A stretch of 64,000 nucleotides of DNA. Origin: Lachnospiraceae bacterium 3-1. GTDB taxonomy: Bacteria; Bacillota; Clostridia; Lachnospirales; Lachnospiraceae. The DNA lies in assembly GCA_000403255.2 (NCBI GenBank), contig KE159596.1:62001-126000 (forward strand), written 5' to 3'. The first letter of the stretch is position 1; each line of letters opens with the position of its first letter. Shown here piece by piece: positions 9,961 to 19,729 of this stretch. A program made the translations under genes and the position numbers. Below the pieces are notes generated by a model. It did no database searches. It was given only the letters and a program-made list of their open reading frames with translations, and was not told the origin of the DNA.

Positions 9961-11085
9961 GTGATAAAAATGTCAATCAAAGAGTTAACTGCAGGCATGG
10001 TTACTGCTACACCAATATACAGTAAAACTGGTCAAAGACTATTTCCTGCAAATACCGTACTAACCTCCCAACAAATTTCCTATTTGGAATTTTATGGCGT
10101 CTTATGGGTACAGATCCTTCCAGAAGATGAAATCGACGAACCCAGCACAGAAGTTCCCGAATCTGTTCTTTCTGGCAGCAACCTCCCGGAACCGGAGCCT
10201 GATACAGAATCCTACTCCCAAAAAATAAGACGAAGCCGGAAATTCCATACATTTAAAGTGGATTTTTCAAAAAAAACAGAAGCGTTAAAGGATTCCTTCA
10301 GCCATCTGATTGACAAAACAGAATTTCTTGATTCTGATGCGCTTTTAGACCAGGTCAGCAGCCTGTATTCCAATCACCTAACATCACTTTCTGTTTTTGA
10401 TATGCTGCATAACATGCGCCAGATTGATGATACTACTTATGCCCATTGTATCAATGTATCCATCATCAGCCGGATATTGGGCGGATGGCTGGAATATTCA
10501 GAAAAAGATTTGGATCTTCTGACATTGGCGGGCCTGTTGCATGATATTGGAAAATGCCAAATTGATCCACAAATACTTACCAAGCCTGGCCCACTAAACC
10601 CAGAAGAATACAATCAAATCAAAAGACATCCCATCCTGGGTGCAGCAATCCTTGCGGACTATCCCCTGGACGACCAAGTACGCTCTGCTGTCCTTATGCA
10701 CCACGAACGATGTGACGGCTCTGGATATCCTTCGGGCCTCCACAAGGATGAAATCTCTGAATTTGCTAAAATTGTTGCCATCGCCGATGTATACGATGCC
10801 ATGACCAGCAGCCGCTGTTACCGAAAGGGTATCTGCCCCTTTGAAGTGATTGCCACTTTTGAACGAATTGGCTTTGAGCGATACGACTCCAAATACCTGC
10901 TGCCATTTTTAACCCATATTATTGATACCTATATTGGAAATACTGTATTGCTTAACGACGGCTCCACAGGAAAGGTAATCTTAGTCAACCGACAGGCTCT
11001 TTCCCGCCCCGTAGTCAGCACTGCAACAAATAAATATTTGGATTTAACCAAGCATCCTGAGCTTTATATTCAATCAATTATATAA
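9961..11085 (+). CDS. HD-GYP domain cyclic-di-GMP phosphodiesterase (predicted)
   Basis: A 374-residue cytoplasmic protein. An N-terminal domain (about 5-55, GMVTATPIYSKTGQRLF) resembles the small beta-rich domain found before many HD-GYP domains. The C-terminal half carries the metal-binding HDIGK (H194, D195) and the diagnostic HHERCDGSGYP (247-257), which mark enzymes hydrolysing c-di-GMP. The GTG start at 9961 has AAAGGGGG eight bases upstream; an ATG three codons later lies too far from it. It is transcribed divergently from the fatty-acid operon and shares a 220-base intergenic region with it. The PilZ protein at 54.6 kb is a plausible receptor for the same second messenger. Confidence 0.87.
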   Translation: MIKMSIKELTAGMVTATPIYSKTGQRLFPANTVLTSQQISYLEFYGVLWVQILPEDEIDEPSTEVPESVLSGSNLPEPEPDTESYSQKIRRSRKFHTFKVDFSKKTEALKDSFSHLIDKTEFLDSDALLDQVSSLYSNHLTSLSVFDMLHNMRQIDDTTYAHCINVSIISRILGGWLEYSEKDLDLLTLAGLLHDIGKCQIDPQILTKPGPLNPEEYNQIKRHPILGAAILADYPLDDQVRSAVLMHHERCDGSGYPSGLHKDEISEFAKIVAIADVYDAMTSSRCYRKGICPFEVIATFERIGFERYDSKYLLPFLTHIIDTYIGNTVLLNDGSTGKVILVNRQALSRPVVSTATNKYLDLTKHPELYIQSII

Positions 11086-11101
11086 AAAGAGAGGTAAAAC
11101 T

Positions 11102-11443
11102 ATGAGTGAAAAACCAAACACCAGCCCAGAAAATGATACCGTTGAAGATGACGCTTCTGACATACTGGTCACATTAACACTGGACGATGATTCTGAAGTG
11201 GAATGCGGTATCTTAACCATCTTTGAGCTAGAAGAGCAAGATTATATCGTCCTGCTTCCTCTGGATGAGAACGGAGATGAAAACGAAGATGGGGAAGTCT
11301 TCATCTACCGCTATTTTGAAGATGAAAATGGCAATCCTTCCTTAGAAAATATTGAAGATGAGGAAGAATATGAAGCAGTCACTGACCGCTTTGACGAACT
11401 GTTAGATGAAGCAGAATGGGATGCGCTTTTAAAAGATGACTAA
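11102..11443 (+). CDS. DUF1292 family protein
   Basis: A 113-residue, very acidic protein with the DUF1292 (UPF0473) layout: a beta-strand start (ILVTLTLDDDSEVECGILTIFELEEQDYIVLLPL), a D/E-rich loop and FIYRYFEDENGNPSLENIEDEEEYEAV. Function is unknown for the family. AGAGG precedes the start, and the gene follows the HD-GYP gene by 16 bases, so they form one unit. In other Firmicutes such proteins are usually next to yrzL/yrvK-type genes, not HD-GYP genes. Confidence 0.8.
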   Translation: MSEKPNTSPENDTVEDDASDILVTLTLDDDSEVECGILTIFELEEQDYIVLLPLDENGDENEDGEVFIYRYFEDENGNPSLENIEDEEEYEAVTDRFDELLDEAEWDALLKDD

Positions 11444-11446
11444 GAA

Positions 11447-11490
11447 CAAATCGTCCAAGTCCCTCATGAATGAGGGACTTGGACGATTTG
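11447..11490. terminator. Perfect 21-bp inverted repeat between convergent genes
   Basis: Two 21-base arms (CAAATCGTCC... and its complement) surround a 2-base centre, starting four bases after the DUF1292 stop. The genes on either side converge here, which suits a two-way terminator, but no T-run follows on either strand. The next 50 bases hold further short GC-rich inverted repeats. Confidence 0.55.
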
Positions 11491-11543
11491 CTGCGCCAAG
11501 TGCGGTCACGCAGTGACATCTTCTATTCGCACGAGTGCGCATA

Positions 11544-13388
11544 TTATTTTTGCATTTCCTCTATAAACCGTGACCGTTCTATTTCTCTCCCATTATACTT
11601 TTTTACACTATGAATATGTAAATTTTCTTTTGCCCTGGTAATCCCCACATAGAACATTCTGCGCTCCTCCTGCAAATCCACATCCAATACTGCCTTTTTA
11701 TAGGGTATCAGCTCCTCATTCACATCCAGGATATGTACATTGGCATACTCCAGTCCCTTGGCGCTATGAAGTGTAGCAAGAGAAACACAATCTGTCAAAA
11801 GCTCCTGCTGTCTCCTCTGCCGCTGCAATTCTTTTGTATACTCATCCATATGAGCAAACCATGCTTCGTAGCTGGCAAAGCCCTTCGCACTATCCTGCAG
11901 CTCCTCTAACACTTCCAGTAAATGGTCCTCACTAATTCTCCGGTACTGGGCATACTCCCTCAAATACTCCTCATATCCGATTCCCATACGGATATAATTG
12001 ATTGCTGCATAAGGTCCAATTCTGCTTAGGACTCTCAAATCTGCCTCTAACTGCTCAATTCGCTCCGCCACCCAATGCTGCTTCTTCTCATAAAAATATT
12101 CTGCCCATACCTCAAAAGACACGGTATCCTCTATGAGGCTTTCCCGGGTCAGATATCGGTTCGGGCGATTCATAATCTTAAGCATATCCTGTCTGGTACG
12201 GCTTCCCTGGGCAAGACGTATGTAAGTGAGGATATCTCTGGTAATCCAATGGTCGTAAAGATTTGGTATATTATCCCTGGTACGGAAAGGTATATTGTAT
12301 GCCATAAGCTGAGACATAAAAAGACGGGGTTGGGTATTGGTTCGGAATAGTACGGCGCAATCATTGTAAGTGTACCCATGTTTGCAATCCTTTAGGATTT
12401 GCTCAATCACTGCCTTTCCTTCCTCCTGCTGATTCTCCCAGAGATAATAGCGTACCGCCTGTGTCCTGCATCTATTCTCTATTTCATTGGCGCGTATCTT
12501 CTTTTCAAACCTCTCTGTGTTGTTGGAAATCAGCCGCAGCGATGTCTCCACAATAGATCTTCTGGAGCGATAATTCACATCCAACAGTACTTTTACAGCA
12601 TCTGGATAAGATTTTTGAAAGCCCAGCATCAATTCCGGTTTCGCTCCCCGAAAACGATAAATAGACTGGTCATCATCCCCCACCACAAAAAGATTATTTT
12701 CTGGCAATGCCAGCATCCTTACGATATCAAACTGCAGCCGATTGATATCCTGAAATTCATCAATCAAAATATACTGATACTTCTTCTGCCATGCCAAAAG
12801 AATATCTTTTCTCTGATCAAATAATTCATAACAATATACCAGCATATCATCAAAATCAATCAACCTCTGCCTTTTCATCCTTGCATCATAGTCTTGGTAA
12901 ATCTGTTCAAAAATTTCTTTGGCACAGTTTTTGGAATAATAATGTTCCAAAGAAATTCCTGTATTTTTCATCAAGCTGATTTCCCCCAACAATTCTCCAA
13001 TAAACTCATTTTCATCCTCGTATTCCAGATGCATCTTTTGAATAATTTCACGCATAAACTGAAATTTCTGTTCTTCCCGGATAATATTTCCTCCATGAAA
13101 GCCGTAGGCATGTTTTAAAATATGGAAAAAAACAGCATGAAATGTCCCGAAAGTGACCGGATACCTCTTCCCGCCCATCAAACGGTAAAATCTTTCCCGC
13201 ATCTCGATTGCCGCCGCTTTTGTAAAAGTAATAACAAGAATATGGGATGGATCTATCCCGTGATTTGTCATCAGATATTTCGTCCGCTCTGTGATGGTTT
13301 TGGTCTTGCCAGACCCCGGACCTGCCAATACAAGCATAGGTCCGGTGGTATGTCTGACTGCCTCAGCCTGAGATTTGTTTAAACTCAT
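11544..13388 (-). CDS. UvrD/Rep/PcrA-family ATP-dependent DNA helicase
   Basis: A 614-residue superfamily 1A helicase. Walker A GPGSGKT is at 23-29, followed by ITFTKAAAIEMRER, the Walker B stretch YILIDEFQDIN, GDDDQSIYRFRGA and, near the C-terminus, LHSAKGLEY and RRMFYVGITRAKENLHIHS. It is about 100 residues shorter than typical PcrA and ends soon after motif VI, lacking the usual C-terminal extension, so a distinct paralogue is as likely as the housekeeping PcrA. It starts three bases after gltX and uses an AAGGA site inside the end of that gene. Confidence 0.9.
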   Translation of the reverse strand: MSLNKSQAEAVRHTTGPMLVLAGPGSGKTKTITERTKYLMTNHGIDPSHILVITFTKAAAIEMRERFYRLMGGKRYPVTFGTFHAVFFHILKHAYGFHGGNIIREEQKFQFMREIIQKMHLEYEDENEFIGELLGEISLMKNTGISLEHYYSKNCAKEIFEQIYQDYDARMKRQRLIDFDDMLVYCYELFDQRKDILLAWQKKYQYILIDEFQDINRLQFDIVRMLALPENNLFVVGDDDQSIYRFRGAKPELMLGFQKSYPDAVKVLLDVNYRSRRSIVETSLRLISNNTERFEKKIRANEIENRCRTQAVRYYLWENQQEEGKAVIEQILKDCKHGYTYNDCAVLFRTNTQPRLFMSQLMAYNIPFRTRDNIPNLYDHWITRDILTYIRLAQGSRTRQDMLKIMNRPNRYLTRESLIEDTVSFEVWAEYFYEKKQHWVAERIEQLEADLRVLSRIGPYAAINYIRMGIGYEEYLREYAQYRRISEDHLLEVLEELQDSAKGFASYEAWFAHMDEYTKELQRQRRQQELLTDCVSLATLHSAKGLEYANVHILDVNEELIPYKKAVLDVDLQEERRMFYVGITRAKENLHIHSVKKYNGREIERSRFIEEMQK

Positions 13389-13391
13389 ACA

Positions 13392-14852
13392 CTACAATTC
13401 CTTTTCCAGTTTTGCAATGGCTGCCTGTATTCTTGCCAAAGATTCCTCTTTGCCAAGAACCTCCATAAGCTCGGTAGCGCCCCCTGGCGTCATCTGTTTT
13501 CCAGAAACAGCGGTACGTACCGGCCACATAGCATACCCATTCTTGCAGCCCTTTTCCTTCACATAATTGCAAAGAGTCTCATACAGCCCATCATTGGAAT
13601 AATCCTCCTGCGCCTCAAAAACTGGGAAAAGCTCCTTCAATACCTCCAGGGAAGATTCCGGCGTGGTCTTCATTTTCTTATGGGCATACATGGAAACATC
13701 ATACTCTGGCACAGCCTCAAAAAAGTCTATATGTTCTGCAATATCCGGGAAAATCTCAATTCTGGTCTTTACCATTGCTGCAATCTTTTTCAAATCATAA
13801 TCTTTATGGATGACCGCTTTCAGATATGGCTCCGCCATCTCATAAAACCGTTGGAAATCCATAGCCTTTAGATATTCCCCATTCATCCATTTTAATTTTA
13901 CCATATCAAATACAGCAGGGGATTTGCTGATTCTGTGGTAATCAAATTCCTGTACCAGCTCCTCCAACGAAAAGATTTCTCGGTTCTCCTCCGGGCTCCA
14001 GCCCAGCAGCGCAATGTAATTGACCACTGCTTCTGTGACAAAGCCCTGTTCCAGCAATTCTTCAAAAGAAGCATGCCCACTCCGTTTTGACAATTTTTTA
14101 TGATTCTCATCGGTAATCAACGGCAAATGAATATAGACCGGGGATTCCCACCCAAAGGCATCATAAAGACGCTGGTACTTTGGCGAAGAGGACAGATATT
14201 CATTTCCCCTTACCACATGGGTAATATTCATAGTATGATCATCTACCACATTTGCAAAATTATAAGTAGGATATCCATCGGATTTTATCAGGATCATATC
14301 GTCCAATTCTGCATTTTCAACTGTAATATCCCCATAAAGCTCATCATGAAAGGTAGTGCTTCCTTTCCTGGGAATATTCTGACGAATCACAAAGGGTTTT
14401 CCTGCTGCAAGATTCGCTTCTATTTCTTCTTTGGATAGTGACAGACAATGCTTATCATACATCATAATTTCCTTGCCTTCCACAACCTCTGTTTTCAGGG
14501 AATCCAAACGCTCTTTCTCACAGAAACAGTAATATGCCTCCCCTTTTTCCACCAACTCTTTTGCATATTTCATATAAATCCCTGTCTGCATGCGCTCGCT
14601 CTGCACATAAGGCCCGAATCCGCCATCCTTATCCGGCCCTTCATCATGCCTAAGGCCCGCCTGGTCCAGCGTACGGTAAATAATTTCCGTAGCCCCTTCT
14701 ACAAAACGCTCCTGATCTGTATCCTCAATGCGGAGCATAAAATCTCCGCCTGCATGCTTGGCAATCAAAAATTCATATAGAGCAGAACGCAAATTTCCCA
14801 CATGCATTTTCCCTGTGGGACTTGGCGCATATCTCGTTCTTATTTTACTCAT
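13392..14852 (-). CDS. gltX: Glutamyl-tRNA synthetase
   Basis: A class I synthetase of 486 residues charging tRNA-Glu. The HIGH-type motif appears as [16 protein letters not shown] and the KMSKS-type motif as [27 protein letters not shown] and the long helical anticodon-binding C-terminus fit the bacterial enzyme. The start at 14852 ([14 protein letters not shown]) has GAGGAG eight bases away and is preferred to the upstream MRRKD start. Confidence 0.96.
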   Translation of the reverse strand: MSKIRTRYAPSPTGKMHVGNLRSALYEFLIAKHAGGDFMLRIEDTDQERFVEGATEIIYRTLDQAGLRHDEGPDKDGGFGPYVQSERMQTGIYMKYAKELVEKGEAYYCFCEKERLDSLKTEVVEGKEIMMYDKHCLSLSKEEIEANLAAGKPFVIRQNIPRKGSTTFHDELYGDITVENAELDDMILIKSDGYPTYNFANVVDDHTMNITHVVRGNEYLSSSPKYQRLYDAFGWESPVYIHLPLITDENHKKLSKRSGHASFEELLEQGFVTEAVVNYIALLGWSPEENREIFSLEELVQEFDYHRISKSPAVFDMVKLKWMNGEYLKAMDFQRFYEMAEPYLKAVIHKDYDLKKIAAMVKTRIEIFPDIAEHIDFFEAVPEYDVSMYAHKKMKTTPESSLEVLKELFPVFEAQEDYSNDGLYETLCNYVKEKGCKNGYAMWPVRTAVSGKQMTPGGATELMEVLGKEESLARIQAAIAKLEKEL

Positions 14853-14896
14853 ATCCTTTCTCCTCACTGTAAAAATCTTTAAACTTTATCAAAGGT

Positions 14897-15835
14897 TTAC
14901 TGTGGATACCTGGTCAAAACATAAGTTCCTGAAGCCTGAATCTCAGAAAAGCTGATGCTTCTTCCCCAATGAATGGAACTGTTATAATTCCCCTCTGCAA
15001 CAACCACACCATCGCTTTTTACTTCCAACACAATCACGGAATGCCCATCAAAATTCATACGAACAATATCTCCTACCCGTATTTTCGAAAAATCTGTATG
15101 TGACCGGGCTGGCAAACTGCCAAATGCTGCGTCACTGATGGCGAAAGCAAATCCGGCACAACCATAACCGCCGCTGAAAATACCGCCTTTCCAGGCATAA
15201 AAATTATCATTGGTCCAGCTCATTCCTTCTGGATATTTGGACTTCATAGCAATCATGGCTTTGTAAACCTGCTCTTCATTTAAGCTTGAGCTGTTATTGG
15301 AATTGTTATTGCTACTGCTTTTCACTCTCACCTTACATTGATAGGACTTCTCGTTCTTTCCTTTACAGGTAATCGTAGCTGTTCCAGCTTTTTTTGCTGT
15401 CACCTTTCCCTTTTGACTTACAACCGCAACTGCCTTTTTGCTGCTGTTCCAGGATTTTGCCGAAGTGCCTGTTATTTTTAACTGAAAGGTTTTTCCTTCT
15501 GAAAGAGTGATATTCTTTTTATTCAGGTAAGGATTTTTCACTGTGACCTTACACCGGAAAGATTTTGATTTTATTTTCGCTGTAATGGTAGCCGTTCCAG
15601 CTTTTTTCGCTGTCACCTTCCCTCGATTGTTTACTGTGGCAACGGATTTTCTACTGCTTTCCCATTTTGCTTTCTCAGAAGTTCCTTTTACCTGCAAAGT
15701 AACGCTGCTTCCCACATAAAGTGTCGTCTTCGTCTTATTCAGCTTAACCGCAGCAGCCTCCCCCTGCATGGGCAGCATTCCCGTGAGCAAAAATACTGCA
15801 AGAAATACCCCAATGAATCTCTTAAAATTCTTCAT
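14897..15835 (-). CDS. Secreted protein with two Big2 repeats and a C-terminal cysteine-hydrolase-like domain
   Basis: 312 residues. A signal peptide (1-28, cleavage after GEA-A) is followed by two bacterial Ig-like Big2 repeats (about 29-100 and 101-172, each with RGKVTAKKAGTATITAK-type text), a Ser/Asn linker (173-184), and a domain with GGYGCAGFAFAISDAAFG (C226) and FDGHSVIVLEV (H265) plus EGNYNSSIHWGR. The Cys/His/Asn order fits CHAP or NlpC/P60-like amidases or peptidases, so a cell-wall role is likely but unproven. RBS AGGAG stands seven bases before the start. Other Big2 proteins occur at 47.1 kb and, as a remnant, at 34.8 kb. Confidence 0.8.
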   Translation of the reverse strand: MKNFKRFIGVFLAVFLLTGMLPMQGEAAAVKLNKTKTTLYVGSSVTLQVKGTSEKAKWESSRKSVATVNNRGKVTAKKAGTATITAKIKSKSFRCKVTVKNPYLNKKNITLSEGKTFQLKITGTSAKSWNSSKKAVAVVSQKGKVTAKKAGTATITCKGKNEKSYQCKVRVKSSSNNNSNNSSSLNEEQVYKAMIAMKSKYPEGMSWTNDNFYAWKGGIFSGGYGCAGFAFAISDAAFGSLPARSHTDFSKIRVGDIVRMNFDGHSVIVLEVKSDGVVVAEGNYNSSIHWGRSISFSEIQASGTYVLTRYPQ

Positions 15836-15856
15836 AAATTCTCTCCTATCTTCCGT

Positions 15857-16021
15857 CTATATTTCTACATTAAAAAAGTCCAACATGTACGTTATCTCAG
15901 ATAAACCAATCGCCGCATCATGAATGGCGCCCAGATCCTTCTCCCGAAATCCTTTTTCCAAATCCCGCTTGGAAACCTCAAACATTTCTCGTAAGTCCTC
16001 CACATTAATATCCATATCCAT
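15857..16021 (-). CDS. Small acidic protein of unknown function
   Basis: A 54-residue helical protein (MDMDINVEDLREMFEVS..., ending LDFFNVEI). AAGGAG lies nine bases before the ATG at 16021, so the longer frame from 16051 is not favoured. It is 21 bases upstream of the Big2 protein on the same strand and may be its operon partner. I do not recognise the family; no membrane segment or metal site is visible. Confidence 0.6.
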   Translation of the reverse strand: MDMDINVEDLREMFEVSKRDLEKGFREKDLGAIHDAAIGLSEITYMLDFFNVEI

Positions 16022-16178
16022 GTCTGCTTTCTCCTTTCTTCCTGCAGCCATGCAGGACCTTATTGATTGTAACCGCTTTTATAAATACCAAGCAGCTACG
16101 CGTTTTCTTATTATACAACTATTCTTCAGGAATAAAAAGAGGTTTTTTCTAGAAAATACATAAAAATTACATAAACTA

Positions 16179-16207
16179 TTGATACCCACTTTGGAAAAGC
16201 ATATAAT
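16179..16207 (+). promoter_or_regulatory. Promoter of tmcAL
   Basis: TTGATA (16179-16184) and TATAAT (16202-16207) are separated by exactly 17 bases, 33 bases before the tmcAL start codon. Confidence 0.75.
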
Positions 16208-16239
16208 TAACACAAAACAAAAAATAAGAGGAAAAATTT

Positions 16240-17514
16240 ATGAACGTTCTTGGAATTATTGCAGAATACAATCCATTTCACGTGGGACATGCCTACCAAA
16301 TAGAAACCTTAAAAAAAGAAACTGGCGCCGCTTACACCATCATTGCCATGAGCGGAAATTTCGTGCAGCGAGGCGCACCTGCACTGATGGAAAAATACAG
16401 CCGTACCAAAATGGCCTTACGCTGCGGCGCCGATCTTGTGCTGGAGCTTCCAATTTTTTACGCCGCGGCCAGCGCCGAGCATTTTGCCAGAGGAGGCATC
16501 GCCCTTTTGGAGAGCACAGGTGTAGTAACACACCTTGGATTCGGAACAGAAACCAAGAATTTCACCTTATTACAAGAAATCGCAGCTCTTTTCAACCATC
16601 CACCCAAGCTCTTCCAGGAAGCTCTACGACAAGGCGTAAAAAAGGGGCTTTCTTTTCCTGCTGCACGTTCCCATGCCATAATAACCTCCCTGGAACAAGA
16701 GAAAAGGCTGCCTGATTCAGCCATAAACATCAAAAATGTTCTGGCTTCTCCAAATAATATCCTGGCAATTGAATACCTTAGGGCCTTATCTTACTATCGC
16801 TCCAACATACTTCCTTGTCCTTTGCTTCGACGGGGACAGCAGTACCATGATACTTCTCCTGGGCAAGAGTTCTCCTCTGCATCTGCCATACGAGCCAGCA
16901 TTCTGGAACGAGAACTTTCCCAGAAAGACTTTACCGTCAAAGGCTCCTGTTTGGATGCCCTAAAACAGACTTTGCCAGAAGGAGCCTTTGATATTTTAAA
17001 AAATTACAGCCATCCTTTTTTACACGAAAATGATTTTTCCTCCTTACTCCATTATAAGCTGATGACAGAATCTGTTCCACAGCTTTCTTGTTATGCAGAC
17101 GTTTCTTTGGATCTTGCCAGGCGAATAAAAAAAGAAATCGATTCCTTCTGCTCCTGGAACAGCTTTTGCAGCCATTTAAAAAGCAAAAATACAACCTACA
17201 CCCGCCTGAGCCGAATGTTTTTGCATATCATACTAAATATTTATCACGAAGATTATCATCCATTCCCAGAGCCTTCCTACTTACGGGTACTGGGCTTTTG
17301 CAAAAAAGCTGCACCGCTCCTTGCCGCCATAAAATCTCAGGGAAAACTTCCAATCATCACCAGTCCAACTGACGCCCAAGGTCTTCTGAATAAATCCGCC
17401 CAAAATCTTCTGTGGCGAGATTTGGAATCCTCCAGCCTATACCGAATCGGCCTTGCTGCAAAAGGAGACAACCAATTGAAAAATGATTATCAGCAACCAT
17501 TCATCTGCCTATAA
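16240..17514 (+). CDS. tmcAL: tRNA(Met) cytidine acetate ligase TmcAL
   Basis: A 424-residue nucleotidyltransferase-fold protein that, in the characterised family, uses acetate and ATP to make N4-acetylcytidine at the wobble position of elongator tRNA-Met. The N-terminus GIIAEYNPFHVGHAYQIETL carries the HxGH-type motif, followed by AMSGNFVQRGAPALMEKY. Length fits. AAGAGG stands ahead of the start. It was long annotated as YlbM/DUF795. Confidence 0.92.
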   Translation: MNVLGIIAEYNPFHVGHAYQIETLKKETGAAYTIIAMSGNFVQRGAPALMEKYSRTKMALRCGADLVLELPIFYAAASAEHFARGGIALLESTGVVTHLGFGTETKNFTLLQEIAALFNHPPKLFQEALRQGVKKGLSFPAARSHAIITSLEQEKRLPDSAINIKNVLASPNNILAIEYLRALSYYRSNILPCPLLRRGQQYHDTSPGQEFSSASAIRASILERELSQKDFTVKGSCLDALKQTLPEGAFDILKNYSHPFLHENDFSSLLHYKLMTESVPQLSCYADVSLDLARRIKKEIDSFCSWNSFCSHLKSKNTTYTRLSRMFLHIILNIYHEDYHPFPEPSYLRVLGFCKKAAPLLAAIKSQGKLPIITSPTDAQGLLNKSAQNLLWRDLESSSLYRIGLAAKGDNQLKNDYQQPFICL

Positions 17515-17537
17515 AAAAGAAAGAATCCTCCATTGCA

Positions 17538-18716
17538 TTAATGATGGAACAACCGAATTCCTGTAAAGCACATTGCCATGTTATATTTATTGCAAGTCTC
17601 GATTACATGGTCATCACGAATGGAACCTCCCGGCTCTGCCACATAAGAAACGCCGCTTTTATGTGCCCGCTCAATGTTATCACCAAATGGGAAAAATGCA
17701 TCAGAGCCAAGGGCCACCCCTGTCATCTGATCCAGCCATGCCCTCTTCTCTTCCCTGGAAAATACCTCCGGCTTCACTTTGAAAATTTTCTCCCAGGCGC
17801 CATCCGCCAAAACATCCATAAAATCCTCACCAATATACAAATCGATTGCATTGTCCCTGTCTGCCCGGCCAATTCCATCTACAAACTGCAAATTAAGCGC
17901 CTTAGGAGCCTGACGCAGGAACCAGTTATCCGCCTTCTGTCCTGCAAGGCGGGTACAATGAATTCTGGATTGCTGTCCAGCGCCAATGCCAATTGCCTGT
18001 CCTCCCTTTGCATAACATACGGAGTTTGACTGGGTATACTTCAAGGTAATCATAGCAATTGCAAGATCAATCTTTGCAGATTCTGGAATCTCCTTATTCT
18101 CTGTTACCACATTTTGAAAGAAATCATGGTCAATTTTAAGCTCATTCCTTCCCTGTTCAAAAGTAATACCAAAGACTTCCTTACGCTCTACTGGATTCGG
18201 TACATAATCCGGGTCAATCTCAATCACATTGTAATTGCCTTTTTTCTTCGCCTTTAAGATTTCCAACGCTTCTGGCTCGTATCCAGGAGCAATGACACCA
18301 TCGGAAACCTCCCGTTTAATGATCAGCGCTGTGGCTTTATCGCACACGTCAGACAAAGAAATAAAATCTCCAAAGGAGGACATACGATCTGCGCCTCTGG
18401 CCCTTGCATACGCATTTGCAAGGGGAGTAAACTCTATCTCCATATCATCCACCCAGTAAATCTTTTTTTCCACATCTGTCATAGGAAGACCAACTGCCGC
18501 TCCTGCTGGAGAAACATGCTTAAAAGATGTTGCTGCTGCCAGCCCTGTGGCCTTCTTTAATTCTCTGACCAACTGCCATCCATTGAATGCATCCAGAAAA
18601 TTGATATAGCCTGGCTTGCCATTTAACACCTTGATGGGAAGCTCCCCTTCTTCCATATAAATCTTAGATGGCTTCTGATTGGGATTACATCCATATTTTA
18701 ATTCTAATTCCTGCAT
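17538..18716 (-). CDS. AICAR formyltransferase, stand-alone
   Basis: A 392-residue protein equal to the C-terminal transformylase half of PurH, adding the 10-formyl-THF carbon to AICAR to give FAICAR. Recognisable text includes FKHVSPAGAAVG, ANAYARARGADRMSSFGDF, VCYAKGGQAIGIGAGQQSR and DAFFPFGDNIERA. The MGS-like IMP cyclohydrolase half of normal PurH is absent. The upstream neighbour supplies that step as a separate PurO-type enzyme. GGAGG precedes the ATG at 18716, and the gap to that neighbour is 66 bases. Confidence 0.93.
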   Translation of the reverse strand: MQELELKYGCNPNQKPSKIYMEEGELPIKVLNGKPGYINFLDAFNGWQLVRELKKATGLAAATSFKHVSPAGAAVGLPMTDVEKKIYWVDDMEIEFTPLANAYARARGADRMSSFGDFISLSDVCDKATALIIKREVSDGVIAPGYEPEALEILKAKKKGNYNVIEIDPDYVPNPVERKEVFGITFEQGRNELKIDHDFFQNVVTENKEIPESAKIDLAIAMITLKYTQSNSVCYAKGGQAIGIGAGQQSRIHCTRLAGQKADNWFLRQAPKALNLQFVDGIGRADRDNAIDLYIGEDFMDVLADGAWEKIFKVKPEVFSREEKRAWLDQMTGVALGSDAFFPFGDNIERAHKSGVSYVAEPGGSIRDDHVIETCNKYNMAMCFTGIRLFHH

Positions 18717-18782
18717 AAATTTCCTCCGATTTGTATTTATTCCATTGATTTTTGTGATTAACCTAATCAAATTACCATAAAT

Positions 18783-19496
18783 CTATTGATTTTTATTGAT
18801 AATTCTAGTTTCATAATTTCCTGTTTCAATTTCAATGTATCTTACAAACAAGGATACCTTGTTATCCTCATTGAGACTGTCCCAAATTTTTCCCGCAAAC
18901 TCGTCAATTGTTCCTTCTACTTCCACTAATTTCGGTTCACCCTCAAAACTGGGCAATGGATTCCCGTCTTCCATATAGGTATGGATAAAATGTCCTTCTC
19001 CGGCTGTGGGATTCTCATAAGCAAAGGTATAACGGTTACAAGACTCTGGATTTCCATGATTGCTTTTTAAAATAGACATTGCATAATTATAATTGCCATG
19101 CTCCACATGCATAATACCGGAAATCCGAGGTGTATAATTGGGTGCATCCGGCTCAAATTCTCTGGTGCGCAGTGATTGTTCAAAGGTCTGCTGTTTATCC
19201 ATCAGTTCATAAATGGTATCTGTCTGATCCCCATTGGTCACAATTGTCTTATTGCCCAACACCCGTACTGGTGCATAAATAATAAGACTGGGATCACTCA
19301 ATTTAGATGGATCAAAAGCCTGGGTACGGATTCCCTCTCCATCCTCCACAAAAATACGGTTTCTGCTGTTCTCACTTCTTCCCATAATAAAATAAGCAGT
19401 GACTGCATATTTTCCATCCTTTGACTTTCCAATTACAATTCCTCTTCCCGGATAAGAATTACCCTTTAATTCTGTTTCCAGCGATAACATGTTCAC
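18783..19496 (-). CDS. purO: IMP cyclohydrolase, PurO type
   Basis: A 237-residue protein closing FAICAR to IMP, the last step of purine synthesis. It begins with YPGRGIVIGKSKDGKYAVTAYFIMGRS and has HVEHGNYNYAMSILKSN, features of the PurO family first known from archaea. The GTG start at 19496 has AAGGAGG nine bases upstream; the ATG two codons later is too far from it. Pairing with the single-domain AICAR transformylase makes a complete replacement for PurH. Confidence 0.85.
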   Translation of the reverse strand: MNMLSLETELKGNSYPGRGIVIGKSKDGKYAVTAYFIMGRSENSRNRIFVEDGEGIRTQAFDPSKLSDPSLIIYAPVRVLGNKTIVTNGDQTDTIYELMDKQQTFEQSLRTREFEPDAPNYTPRISGIMHVEHGNYNYAMSILKSNHGNPESCNRYTFAYENPTAGEGHFIHTYMEDGNPLPSFEGEPKLVEVEGTIDEFAGKIWDSLNEDNKVSLFVRYIEIETGNYETRIINKNQ

Positions 19497-19657
19497 TCTT
19501 GGTATCCTCCTTATGCTTGGTGTCTTTCCCTATTGTATAGTATCCCAGCATTTATACCCAAGGGCATTGGGACCTATGACTATTGTTACTATGTCATTCT
19601 ACCACGTAGCCTTTTTTATTACAAGAAAGAATTCAAAGCAATTTTCAAACATGTACG

Positions 19658-19688
19658 AAGGCAGCGTCTTCAAACAAAACGCTGCCTT
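19658..19688 (-). terminator. Hairpin downstream of cheV
   Basis: A 10-bp perfect stem, AAGGCAGCGT with its complement, separated by 11 bases, between the cheV stop and the purO start. The T-run expected of an intrinsic terminator is weak (CTTCGTACATGTTTG), so this could also be an attenuator for the purine genes. Confidence 0.45.
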
Positions 19689-19729
19689 ATAAAATATCCT
19701 ATTCTCTTAATATAATGCTTATCTCTGCA

